Shown: positions 50,460 through 57,827 of the stretch, piece after piece | Numbering within the stretch: the first letter of the stretch is position 1 | Layout: every line of letters starts with the position of its first letter | Assembly: GCF_052216985.1 (NCBI RefSeq) | Contig: NZ_JBQOUY010000001.1 | Span: 124,001-188,000, forward strand | DNA length: 64,000 nt | Origin: Acidaminococcus fermentans_A | GTDB lineage: Bacteria; Bacillota; Negativicutes; Acidaminococcales; Acidaminococcaceae | Reading direction: 5' to 3' | Notes under the pieces: generated by a model | The model's database searches: none | The model's input: only the letters and a program-made list of their open reading frames with translations | What the model was told of the DNA's origin: nothing | Program-made: the position numbers and the translations under genes

Positions 50460-50490
50460 GGGGTTGTTGCACAGAACGTGCAACAACCCC
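50460..50490. terminator. Perfect hairpin upstream of the acyl-CoA synthetase gene
   Basis: GGGGTTGTTGCAC (50460-50472) pairs with GTGCAACAACCCC (50478-50490) around AGAAC. It resembles hairpin B of the composite elements (TGTTGC/GCAACA) but lacks T-runs and 7-mers, so it is a solitary or relic part. Confidence 0.55.
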
Positions 50491-50574
50491 ATCCCGGCCT
50501 CCCTCTTCACTCTTCCCTATTTTCTTTTTTCACGGTACAATAGAAAGAGAAATCTGATAAAAGGAGGCCTTACC

Positions 50575-52032
50575 ATGCTCGTCCACCATCTGTTGTCCTT
50601 TGGTGAACCAGACCGGCTGGCGGTCTTTGACCAGGGCCGTTCCTATACCTACCTGGATCTCCGTACTCTGGTCCGTCAATGCCGGAATGCCCTGTATGCC
50701 CAGGGGATCCGGCAGCAGACCCGTGTTGCCATTTTTTCCCGGAAAACCGTCCACTATATCGTTGCTTATCTGGCCCTGGCTTCCCTGGGCGCCATTGCCG
50801 TACCCATCAACAGCCAGCTGAGCCAGCGGGAAGTGGGATTCATCCTCAGGGATTCTGAGTCCAGTTTACTGCTCTATACCGGTAATCCTTTTGCCTGGAA
50901 CGCCCTGGAAGCCACGGCGGATCTGGAGGGATCCATCCGCCAGCTGCCTCTGGACGGGTATCTGGACAGCCCGGCCCCGGAAGCGCCGTCTCTTTCGGAA
51001 ACCTTCACGGACCAGGAGCCTTTCCTCATCATCTATACTTCCGGCACCACCGGCCGGCCCAAAGGGGCTCTGCTGTCCCACGCCAATGTGACCTGCAACG
51101 CCCGCCAGTTCCAGGAAATCCTCCGCATCACCCCAGAGGACCGGGTGCTGGCGGTGCTGCCCCTGTACCACTGTTTCTGCCTGATCACCGCCTTGATCAA
51201 TCCACTGCTGGTGGGAGCCTCCATCTTCCTGTATGACAGCGTGAACCTGAAGGACATTGTCCATTTCATCCGGGACCAGCAGCTGACGGTGCTGTACCTG
51301 GTGCCTTCCCTCTGTTCCCTGCTCATCCGCCGGGGACAGCCGGAGGACCTGACCTCCGTCCGGTACACCGTGGTGGGAGGCACCGCCATGCCACTTTCCC
51401 TTCTCCAGGCTTTTGAAGCCCGGTACCATCAGCCCATCATTGAAGGATACGGCCTTTCGGAAGCTTCGCCGGTGGTGTCCGTCAATCCCCCGGAGAAGGT
51501 GAAAAGCGGCACCATTGGCCTGCCCCTGCCGGAGATCCAGGTGAAGGTGGTGGATCCGGGGGGCCGGGAAATGCCCCAGGGCAGCCGGGGCGAACTGCTG
51601 GTCAAAGGCCCCAATGTAATGCTGGGCTACTGGCATCTGCCGAAAGCCACGGCAGATGCCCTGGTGGACGGATGGCTCCACACAGGCGATGTGGTGGTGG
51701 AAGATCAGGACGGATACCTGCGGCTCGTGGACCGGCTGAAGGACATGATCATCAGCATGGGGGAAAACATCTATCCCCGGGAAATCGAAGAACTGGTCTA
51801 CGCCTACCCGGGCATCGACGAAGCGGCGGTCATCGGCATCCCGGACAAGCTCCGGGGCCAGGCCGGATGCTGCTTCTACACGGTCCGGGAAGGGGAAACC
51901 GTGGACCCCAGGGCCCTGAAAAAATACCTGCAGCAGAATCTGGCCATCTACAAAGTCCCCCGGGTATTCCGTCAGCTGGAAACCATGCCCCACCTGGCAA
52001 CGGGGAAAATCGCGAAGAAGGAACTTAAATGA
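50575..52032 (+). CDS. AMP-binding acyl-CoA synthetase
   Basis: A 485-residue ANL-superfamily ligase that activates a carboxylate to acyl-AMP and then acyl-CoA. The P-loop-like motif is IYTSGTTGRPKGALLSH, with GYGLSEASPV, the LHTGDVVVEDQDGYLRLVDRLKDMI hinge and the C-terminal catalytic Lys in ATGKIAKKEL. It resembles long-chain or medium-chain fatty-acyl ligases; the substrate is unassigned. ATG 50575 has AAAGGAGG; the upstream frame extension is non-coding. It is monocistronic. Confidence 0.9.
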   Translation: MLVHHLLSFGEPDRLAVFDQGRSYTYLDLRTLVRQCRNALYAQGIRQQTRVAIFSRKTVHYIVAYLALASLGAIAVPINSQLSQREVGFILRDSESSLLLYTGNPFAWNALEATADLEGSIRQLPLDGYLDSPAPEAPSLSETFTDQEPFLIIYTSGTTGRPKGALLSHANVTCNARQFQEILRITPEDRVLAVLPLYHCFCLITALINPLLVGASIFLYDSVNLKDIVHFIRDQQLTVLYLVPSLCSLLIRRGQPEDLTSVRYTVVGGTAMPLSLLQAFEARYHQPIIEGYGLSEASPVVSVNPPEKVKSGTIGLPLPEIQVKVVDPGGREMPQGSRGELLVKGPNVMLGYWHLPKATADALVDGWLHTGDVVVEDQDGYLRLVDRLKDMIISMGENIYPREIEELVYAYPGIDEAAVIGIPDKLRGQAGCCFYTVREGETVDPRALKKYLQQNLAIYKVPRVFRQLETMPHLATGKIAKKELK

Positions 52033-52115
52033 AAAAGGAGTACTGCACATGAGCGTGCAGTACTCCTTTTTTGTCAGCTGACCGTTGACAGGGCTGTTGC
52101 TCACGCAATAGCCCC
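52032..52115. repeat. Composite intergenic repeat, copy 5 (minimal form)
   Basis: Between convergent genes. Hairpin A AGGAGTACTGCAC/GTGCAGTACTCCT with A and T flanks (52032-52072) is a good bidirectional terminator. A single GTCAGCT is followed by inverted CGTTGAC (52073-52089), then hairpin B GGGCTGTTGC/GCAATAGCCC (52090-52115). The core between the 7-mers is missing. Confidence 0.75.
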
Positions 52116-52120
52116 ATTTT

Positions 52121-53347
52121 TTATCCCCTTACCAACCGGTAGTACTTCTTCTTCCCTTTCCGCAGCATCAGGCTTTCTTTGTCTGCGAACAGGGCGTCGT
52201 CCACCAGGGTATCCACGTCGGTGACTTTGGCATCATCGATGGAAAGGCCGTTCTGCTGCATCAGCCGGCGGCCTTCGCTCTTGGTGGCGATCACCTTGTT
52301 TTCTGCCAGGAGGTCCAGCAGACGGCAACCCCATTCATCCTTCCGGACGGTGATGGTGGGCACATTGTCCAGGTTGCTGCCGGATCCGAACAGGGCTTCC
52401 GTGGCGTTTTTGGCCTTTTCCGCTTCGGCTTCCCCGTGGACGATCTTGGTCACTTCGTAAGCCAGCACTTTCTTGGCTTCGTTGATTTCCGCTCCCTGGA
52501 GAGCTCCCAGACGGCGCACTTCCTCCATGGGCAGGAAGGTCAGCAGGGCCAGGCATTTTTCCACATCTGCATCATCGATATTCCGCCAGTACTGGTAGAA
52601 ATCGTAAGGAGAGAATTTCTCCGGATCCAGCCATACGGCGCCGCCTACGGTCTTGCCCATTTTTTGGCCCTGGCTGTTGGTCAAGAGGGTGTTAGTCATG
52701 CAGTAAGCCGGCTGCCGGTCTTTCCGGCGGATCAGTTCCACCCCGGCGATCATGTTGGACCATTGGTCATCCCCGCCCAGCTCCATGACACAGTTATAGT
52801 TTTTATGCAGGGTATAGAAGTCGTAAGCCTGCATGATCATGTAGTTCATTTCAAAGAAGGTCAGTCCGTTGTCACTGGCCAGACGGGACTTGTAGCAGTC
52901 GGCAGCCAGCATCCGGTTCACGGAGAAATGGACCCCCACGCTCCGGAGCATATCCACATAGTTCAGCTTCAGCAGCCAGTCAGCATTATTGGCCACAATG
53001 GCCTTCCCTTCGGACAGGTCGATGAACCGGCCGATCTGCTTCTTGAAGCATGCGATATTGTGATTGATGAATTCGGGGGTGAGCATCTTCCGCATCTCGT
53101 TCTTGCCGCTGGGGTCCCCCACCATGCCAGTACCGCCGCCCAACAGGATGATGGGACGGTGGCCGGCCCGCTGCATATGGGCCATGACCATCAGGGCGAT
53201 GAAGTGGCCTACGTGGAGGCTGTCCGCGGTGGGATCAAAGCCGATATAGAAGGTGATCTTTTCCTTTCCCAGCAGTTCTCTGATTTCATCCGGGTGGGAC
53301 ATCTGTTTCAGGTATCCCCGTTCTTCCAGTACATCCAATACGTTCAT
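52121..53347 (-). CDS. tyrS: Tyrosyl-tRNA synthetase
   Basis: A 408-residue class I synthetase charging tRNA-Tyr. The HIGH-type motif is DPTADSLHVGHFIAL and the KMSKS-type motif GQKMGKTVGG. A tyrosine-binding GGDDQWSNM block is present, and the C-terminal S4 RNA-binding domain (about 345-408) is complete. ATG 53347 follows AGGAGGA. I looked for a Tyr T-box upstream and found none; only about 30 nt separate the start from the mscL terminator. Confidence 0.96.
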   Translation of the reverse strand: MNVLDVLEERGYLKQMSHPDEIRELLGKEKITFYIGFDPTADSLHVGHFIALMVMAHMQRAGHRPIILLGGGTGMVGDPSGKNEMRKMLTPEFINHNIACFKKQIGRFIDLSEGKAIVANNADWLLKLNYVDMLRSVGVHFSVNRMLAADCYKSRLASDNGLTFFEMNYMIMQAYDFYTLHKNYNCVMELGGDDQWSNMIAGVELIRRKDRQPAYCMTNTLLTNSQGQKMGKTVGGAVWLDPEKFSPYDFYQYWRNIDDADVEKCLALLTFLPMEEVRRLGALQGAEINEAKKVLAYEVTKIVHGEAEAEKAKNATEALFGSGSNLDNVPTITVRKDEWGCRLLDLLAENKVIATKSEGRRLMQQNGLSIDDAKVTDVDTLVDDALFADKESLMLRKGKKKYYRLVRG

Positions 53348-53373
53348 GGAACATCCTCCTGTAGTGATTGTTA

Positions 53374-53419
53374 CGCAAAAAGCCGGCTGGCCCGGCAAAA
53401 AACGCCTGACCAGCCCGGC
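53374..53419 (-). terminator. Terminator between mscL and tyrS
   Basis: GCCGGGCTGG pairs with CCAGCCGGC (within 53382-53419), followed leftward by TTTTTGCG. With tyrS starting 27 nt further, tyrS needs read-through or a promoter that overlaps this structure. Confidence 0.8.
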
Positions 53420-53422
53420 CGA

Positions 53423-53863
53423 TCATTTCTTGGGAATTTCAGACGTGCAGTGGGGGCACCGGGTCGCTTCCGGGTCCACTGGCATTTTGCAGAACGGACA
53501 CAGGGTAGGTTCTGCCTTGGGTTCTTCTTTCTTGAAACGGTTCAGCAGGGAGATCAGACAGAAGATCACAAAGGCCATGATGATGAAATCGATGACATTG
53601 GTGATGAAGCTGCCATAAGCGATCACTGGCAGTTTGGCCGCTTTGGCTTCTGCCAGGCTGCTGACTTTCTTGCTGGACAGGTTGATGAACAGATCGGAGA
53701 AATCCACCCCGCCGATGAGGATTCCCAGGGGCGGCATGATGATATCATTCACTGCAGAAGATACGATTTTTCCGAATGCACCCCCGATGATGACACCGAC
53801 GGCCATGTCCACTACATTGCCCCGGAGGGCGAAGGCTTTAAATTCTTTCAAAAAGCTCCCCAT
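53423..53863 (-). CDS. mscL: Large-conductance mechanosensitive channel with C-terminal zinc ribbon
   Basis: A 146-residue channel that opens under membrane tension. The N-terminal amphipathic helix MGSFLKEFKAFALRGNVVDMA and the two transmembrane helices (about 15-45 and 80-107) are standard. After TM2 the usual C-terminal helix is replaced by a linker and a small zinc ribbon with Cys122, Cys125, Cys136 and Cys139 (CPFC...CPHC). Such tails are seen on some bacterial MscL proteins; a role in gating or localisation is inference. Confidence 0.93.
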   Translation of the reverse strand: MGSFLKEFKAFALRGNVVDMAVGVIIGGAFGKIVSSAVNDIIMPPLGILIGGVDFSDLFINLSSKKVSSLAEAKAAKLPVIAYGSFITNVIDFIIMAFVIFCLISLLNRFKKEEPKAEPTLCPFCKMPVDPEATRCPHCTSEIPKK

Positions 53864-53875
53864 TATGTTCTCCCC

Positions 53876-54241
53876 TTATTTTTTCGGTGGCAGGATTTCC
53901 AGCCAATAGTTGTCCGGATCCGTGATGAAATAAATCCCCATAGCCGGATTCTCGAAGCAGATGCAGCCCATTTTTTCGTGCTTGGCATGGGCAGCCGCAA
54001 AATCATCGGTTTCAAAGGCCAGATGGAATTCGTTGTCCCCCAGGTTGTAGGGCTCCTTCCGGTCTTTCAGCCAAGTCAGTTCCAGCCGGTGACTGGTCTG
54101 GTGGTCCCCCAGATACACGATGGTGAAATCCGGTTTTTCGATCCGCCGGGTTTCTTCCAGGCCCAGAGCTTCTTTGTAAAAAGCCAGGGATTTCTGGAGA
54201 TCCAGCACATTGAAGTTGTTGTGGACGAATTTAAAGTTCAT
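53876..54241 (-). CDS. Glyoxalase/VOC-family protein
   Basis: A 121-residue VOC-superfamily metalloenzyme resembling lactoylglutathione lyase (GloA). Likely metal ligands are His8 (FVHNNFNV), a Glu (RLELTWL), His73 (NEFHLAFET) and the C-terminal Glu (WLEILPP). It may detoxify methylglyoxal or act on another substrate; the family is functionally diverse. RBS GAAAGGAAA. Confidence 0.82.
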   Translation of the reverse strand: MNFKFVHNNFNVLDLQKSLAFYKEALGLEETRRIEKPDFTIVYLGDHQTSHRLELTWLKDRKEPYNLGDNEFHLAFETDDFAAAHAKHEKMGCICFENPAMGIYFITDPDNYWLEILPPKK

Positions 54242-54260
54242 AGCAGGTTTCCTTTCTCTG

Positions 54261-55190
54261 TCATGATGCCTTTTTCCGCTTGGAAATGATGGAAAGGCAG
54301 GAGCCGAACAGGATCAGGGCAATGCCCACGATCATATTCACCGTTATGGGTTCGTCGATGACCAGCCAGGCCATGAAGGCCGTCAGGATGGGTTTGATAT
54401 AAAAGGCCAGAGAGGCCGTAGCTGGATCCGTATATTCCATGGCCAGGAAATAGCTGGCATACCCCAGGCCAGTGACCCCTACGGCAATATAAGCCAGGGG
54501 CGGGATATGGGCTGCAGTCAGCCCGCTGAGGATGGGGATATCGGTGAACACCTTGAGACCCAGGCTCAGCATCAGGCTGCGCACCGGCTGGAGAGTGGAA
54601 AGTCCGATCAGCAGCAGCATCTCCAGGGACCCGCAAACAAAGCTCAGGCTGGTCATAGCGATGCCCCCGTAGCGCTGGGCGTGTTTCCGTCCGGCGATCC
54701 CGTAGAGGGCAAAGGTCATAGCGGACAGCAGGATCAGGATCACGCTGAGCTGGCTGCCGGTCATATTGGCCGGATCCACGATGCAGATGATCCCAGCAAA
54801 ACTGGCCATCAAGGAAAAGATGGTCAGCTTATCGATGGGCTCCCCTAAAAGGAAATAGGCAAAGAGCACCACGAACACTGGGTTGCAGCTGAATATGACC
54901 CCGTTGACGGAAGCCTTGCCATAGACAATGGCCATCTGGTAGAGGATCATGCTGACCACGACCCCCAGGAACCCAGAGAACAGGAAGAATTTCAGATCCT
55001 GCCCATTCAGCTGCACATTTTTCTTCTTCAAGGCATTGAAGGCCATGGGCATCAGCACCAAGCCGCCGATGAGGAAACGGAGGAATGTGATCTGGATGGG
55101 ATGGAACATGTTCCCGAAAAACTTCAGGGCCGTTTCCATGGTCCCAAACAAAAATGCCGTGACAAGGACGAAAATATACCCCTTATTCAT
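54261..55190 (-). CDS. EamA/DMT-family transporter
   Basis: A 309-residue inner-membrane transporter with ten predicted helices in two EamA repeats (about 5-140 and 155-300). The first helix reads FVLVTAFLFGTMETALK and the second repeat contains VILILLSAMTFALYGIAGRKHAQRYGG. Drug/metabolite exporters of this family often move amino acids or metabolites; substrate unknown. ATG 55190 is the natural family start, though AAGGAG is 12 nt away, so translation may be modest. It is 34 nt downstream of murB. Confidence 0.85.
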   Translation of the reverse strand: MNKGYIFVLVTAFLFGTMETALKFFGNMFHPIQITFLRFLIGGLVLMPMAFNALKKKNVQLNGQDLKFFLFSGFLGVVVSMILYQMAIVYGKASVNGVIFSCNPVFVVLFAYFLLGEPIDKLTIFSLMASFAGIICIVDPANMTGSQLSVILILLSAMTFALYGIAGRKHAQRYGGIAMTSLSFVCGSLEMLLLIGLSTLQPVRSLMLSLGLKVFTDIPILSGLTAAHIPPLAYIAVGVTGLGYASYFLAMEYTDPATASLAFYIKPILTAFMAWLVIDEPITVNMIVGIALILFGSCLSIISKRKKAS

Positions 55191-55224
55191 ATAACCAATA
55201 GACTCCTTCCAGGATACAGTCCCC

Positions 55225-56136
55225 TTATTTTTCTCCGATGATCCGGACTTCCGGTTCCAGCCAGACGCCGCTGGCTGCATGGACCCGTTCCTTCACATCG
55301 TCCATCAGCTGCAAGATTTCTGTCGCTGTAGCATGGCCCCGGTTCACCACGAACCCCGTGTGTTTTTCCGATACCTGGGCATCACCGATCCGATAGCCCC
55401 GAAGGCCCGCCTGATCGATGAGCGCTGCTGCAAAATATCCTGGAGGTCTCTTAAATGTGCTTCCCGCGCTGGGGAAATTCAAAGGCTGTTTGCTGACCCG
55501 TTTCCGGGTAAATTCACTGATGCGTTCCCTTATAGCATCCGGATCATCCTGAGTCAGTTCCAATGTGGCGCCCAGGATGATGTCTCCGCTGTCCATGACA
55601 GCGGAATGACGGTACCGGAATCCCATTTCTTCCTGGTCCAGGACCCGGAGTTCTCCCCGGCTGTCCGCCACCGTGACCGAACGGACCAGATCCCCGATTT
55701 CGCCTCCGTAAGCCCCCGCATTCATGAGGACAGCGCCTCCCAGGCTGCCAGGGATCCCGGAAGCGAATTCCAATCCCGCCAATCCTCCTTCAGCCGCCGC
55801 TGAAGCCAGCCGGGACAGGAGCACCCCTGCCTCCACCCGGATGGTGCAGCCATCCAGGATCAGCTGTTTCAAGGAGCTGCCCAGTTTCACCACACAGCCT
55901 CGGATCCCTTTATCCATGACCAGGAGATTGGATCCGTTGCCGATAACGGTCAGGGGGACCTTTTGGGTATGGATTTCCCGGAGCAGCTGGCAGACTTCTT
56001 CCTGGCTTTCCGGTTCCACCAGCAAATCTGCAGGGCCGCCCACTCGGAAGGTGGTATACCGCTCCATCGGGGCATTGATCTGGTATTTTCCTGGCAATTC
56101 CTTTTCCAGGAAAGAAAGCAATGCGGATATGCCCAT
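55225..56136 (-). CDS. murB: UDP-N-acetylenolpyruvoylglucosamine reductase
   Basis: A 303-residue FAD enzyme completing UDP-MurNAc synthesis for peptidoglycan. The FAD region shows TTFRVGGPADLLVEP and VIGNGSNLLV. GIPGSLGGAVLMNAGAYGGEI, the catalytic YRHS and the C-terminal PSAGSTFKRP plus KHTGFVVNRG are the type II MurB signature. It overlaps the upstream ylbF gene by 1 nt. Confidence 0.96.
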   Translation of the reverse strand: MGISALLSFLEKELPGKYQINAPMERYTTFRVGGPADLLVEPESQEEVCQLLREIHTQKVPLTVIGNGSNLLVMDKGIRGCVVKLGSSLKQLILDGCTIRVEAGVLLSRLASAAAEGGLAGLEFASGIPGSLGGAVLMNAGAYGGEIGDLVRSVTVADSRGELRVLDQEEMGFRYRHSAVMDSGDIILGATLELTQDDPDAIRERISEFTRKRVSKQPLNFPSAGSTFKRPPGYFAAALIDQAGLRGYRIGDAQVSEKHTGFVVNRGHATATEILQLMDDVKERVHAASGVWLEPEVRIIGEK

Positions 56137-56471
56137 TATTCCAGAGCTTCCTTCAGGGTATCGCTGAGGGTCTTGGACAGGTCCCCGATCATCATCTGGA
56201 ACCGGATGTAACCCTGGATGTAATCAGCGGCCACAGGGTTCAGCTGGAGCACATTATACAGGTCCTGCATTTTCTTGACTTTGGCATCATCTGGTTTCTG
56301 GCCCTGGTACTGCTGGAGTTCCAGTTCCTGTTTCTGCTTCAGGAAATCCTTTACCATAGATTCTGCAGAAGAGTCCTTGGCCAATTTCCCTTTGGCTTCC
56401 ACCAGCACTTTATATTCATGGGATTCCTTGATGGCTTTGCAGAGATTGTTCATTTCATCATAGACATTCAT
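56136..56471 (-). CDS. ylbF: YlbF/YmcA family protein
   Basis: A 111-residue, wholly helical cytoplasmic protein of the Com_YlbF family. In B. subtilis the YlbF-YmcA-YaaT (Y-) complex modulates RNase Y and affects competence, biofilm and sporulation. Characteristic segments are NNLCKAIKESHEYKVLVEAKG and ADYIQGYIRFQMMIGDL. Neighbours are murB and the composite repeat upstream; other Y-complex members are not in the window. Confidence 0.88.
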   Translation of the reverse strand: MNVYDEMNNLCKAIKESHEYKVLVEAKGKLAKDSSAESMVKDFLKQKQELELQQYQGQKPDDAKVKKMQDLYNVLQLNPVAADYIQGYIRFQMMIGDLSKTLSDTLKEALE

Positions 56472-56558
56472 GGTTTGAACCTCCTAAAAATCGATTCATA
56501 TCTTATTAATTTTACCATAAAAGGAAAAAAGTTGCAGACAAATTTTAAGAACGGGGAA

Positions 56559-56802
56559 GGGGATGTTGCGCGCGTAAAAACCACACACGTGCAACATTCC
56601 CTTTGTCATAGGTCATAGGTCATATGTCATACGTCATACGTCATACGCTTTTAGAAATCAATTTTTTCCAAATTGATTTTGAAATTTCAAAACCTACTAT
56701 GGAATTCAATAGATTTTCTTGCATTCGTCCCCAGCACCAGCTGGCTTCCATCGACGTAGGACCTATGACGTATGACGGGGGTGTGAATTTTTTCATGCCC
56801 CC
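56559..56802. repeat. Composite intergenic repeat, copy 3 (best-preserved)
   Basis: It fills most of the 333-nt gap 56472-56804. Order: hairpin GGGGATGTTGC/GCAACATTCCC (about 56559-56602); six tandem 7-mers GTCATAG x2, GTCATAT, GTCATAC x3 (56605-56646); the AAATCAATTTT/AAATTGATTTT hairpin (about 56655-56683); GGCTTCCATCG near 56748; inverted CTATGAC, GTATGAC (56763-56776); and hairpin GGGGGTGTGA.../...TCATGCCCCC (56777-56802). The inverted pair exactly matches the left array when reverse-complemented. No ORF. Confidence 0.85.
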
Positions 56803-56804
56803 AT

Positions 56805-57827
56805 TCACTGATTCAGCACCTGATACCGGTTCCCAGCATCATAGTCGAAATGCCACCACTCCATGTCGCTGGCAGTGAACCCCTGGAGAGTCATCTGCTG
56901 CCGGAGCAGGTCCCGCAAGCAGCGCTGTTTCTGGGTTCCTCCAGCAAACTGAGCGTACTGAGCCGGGGAAGGTTCGTCAAAATCTGAGATCATGGCCACT
57001 TCTTCCCCGGTATCCAGCTGGTACAGGCTCACATCGATGCTCCGGCCGGAGTTATGGGAATAGCCTGCTTCTGCCTTGGGCAGCATCGCGGCATGCTCTT
57101 TGCCCAGGGCCAGGGCAGCCAATTTAAAATCCTGCCAGGAACGGTAGGCTTCCCAGACCACCAGGCCATATCCATAGGGCCGTAGTCCCGCTTGGACCCG
57201 CGCCAATGCCTGGGCTGCATTCCGGTCCAGCAGAGCCTGGGTGCTCAGCACCAGAGGCGCCCCGAACAGGTTGTTGTCCGTGGTGTACCGGAGATCCAAC
57301 TTCAGTCCTGGCACTGCCTGGGCCAGGTCCACCAGTTCTGCGGTCTTGTCATAGGGCAGGCTGGGGGGCACAGCCACAGCCGCTTCTTTCCGCAGTTCTT
57401 CCAGAGGCCTGGCCGGCGTCACCCGGATGGGCTTGCCATTCTCTCCCCCCACGAACCTGCGGGTATAGCTTTTCTGTCCCAGGTTCAGGCTGATCCCCAG
57501 ACCGTTCTTGTCCCGATCAAAACGAAGGGTACTGTCCGCATCCGTATTGGGACCCACTTCCCGGAGCTCGTAATTGTCATAATGGTTCTTGACCAGGGTA
57601 TACACATTGCTGCCGGTATAATCCCGGTCCTTGGGCTGGAAATGGTACAGCAGCTGGAGCTGTCCTTTGTCCTCCCGTACTGCCACCTGCTCTCCATTGC
57701 CCTGGTAAAACCCGATCAGTGCCGCTTCTTCCCGGTTCAAGTCCTCCGGTTCCCAGGCACCAGCCCAGGCCGTCAGGGAAAGGCCAAAGGCCAGCCAAAC
57801 TGATAGGATCCCTGTTTTCTTACCCAT
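56805..57827 (-). CDS. Exported VanX/DdpX-like D-alanyl-D-alanine dipeptidase
   Basis: A 340-residue zinc peptidase of family M15D. A signal peptide (about 1-23) and a roughly 120-residue beta-rich N-terminal domain of unknown function precede the peptidase domain. His258 and Asp265 (HNSGRSIDV) and Glu323-x-x-His326 (EWWHF) reproduce the VanX zinc and catalytic spacing, and Arg229 (YRSW) matches the VanX active-site Arg. It probably cleaves D-Ala-D-Ala or related dipeptides in the periplasm. It overlaps the kinase gene by 8 nt, so control by the adjacent two-component system is likely. Confidence 0.85.
   Translation of the reverse strand: MGKKTGILSVWLAFGLSLTAWAGAWEPEDLNREEAALIGFYQGNGEQVAVREDKGQLQLLYHFQPKDRDYTGSNVYTLVKNHYDNYELREVGPNTDADSTLRFDRDKNGLGISLNLGQKSYTRRFVGGENGKPIRVTPARPLEELRKEAAVAVPPSLPYDKTAELVDLAQAVPGLKLDLRYTTDNNLFGAPLVLSTQALLDRNAAQALARVQAGLRPYGYGLVVWEAYRSWQDFKLAALALGKEHAAMLPKAEAGYSHNSGRSIDVSLYQLDTGEEVAMISDFDEPSPAQYAQFAGGTQKQRCLRDLLRQQMTLQGFTASDMEWWHFDYDAGNRYQVLNQ

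Noticed and set aside
50312..50557. 81-codon rightward ORF upstream of the acyl-CoA synthetase
   Set aside because: It has no ribosome binding site, biased low-complexity composition, and runs across a perfect hairpin.
53348..53422. Tyr T-box upstream of tyrS
   Set aside because: The gap is too short and has no T-box sequence; it holds only the mscL terminator.
56605..56646. Possible CRISPR-like array from tandem GTCATAC units
   Set aside because: Units are 7 bp with no spacers and no cas genes; they are part of the composite repeat.
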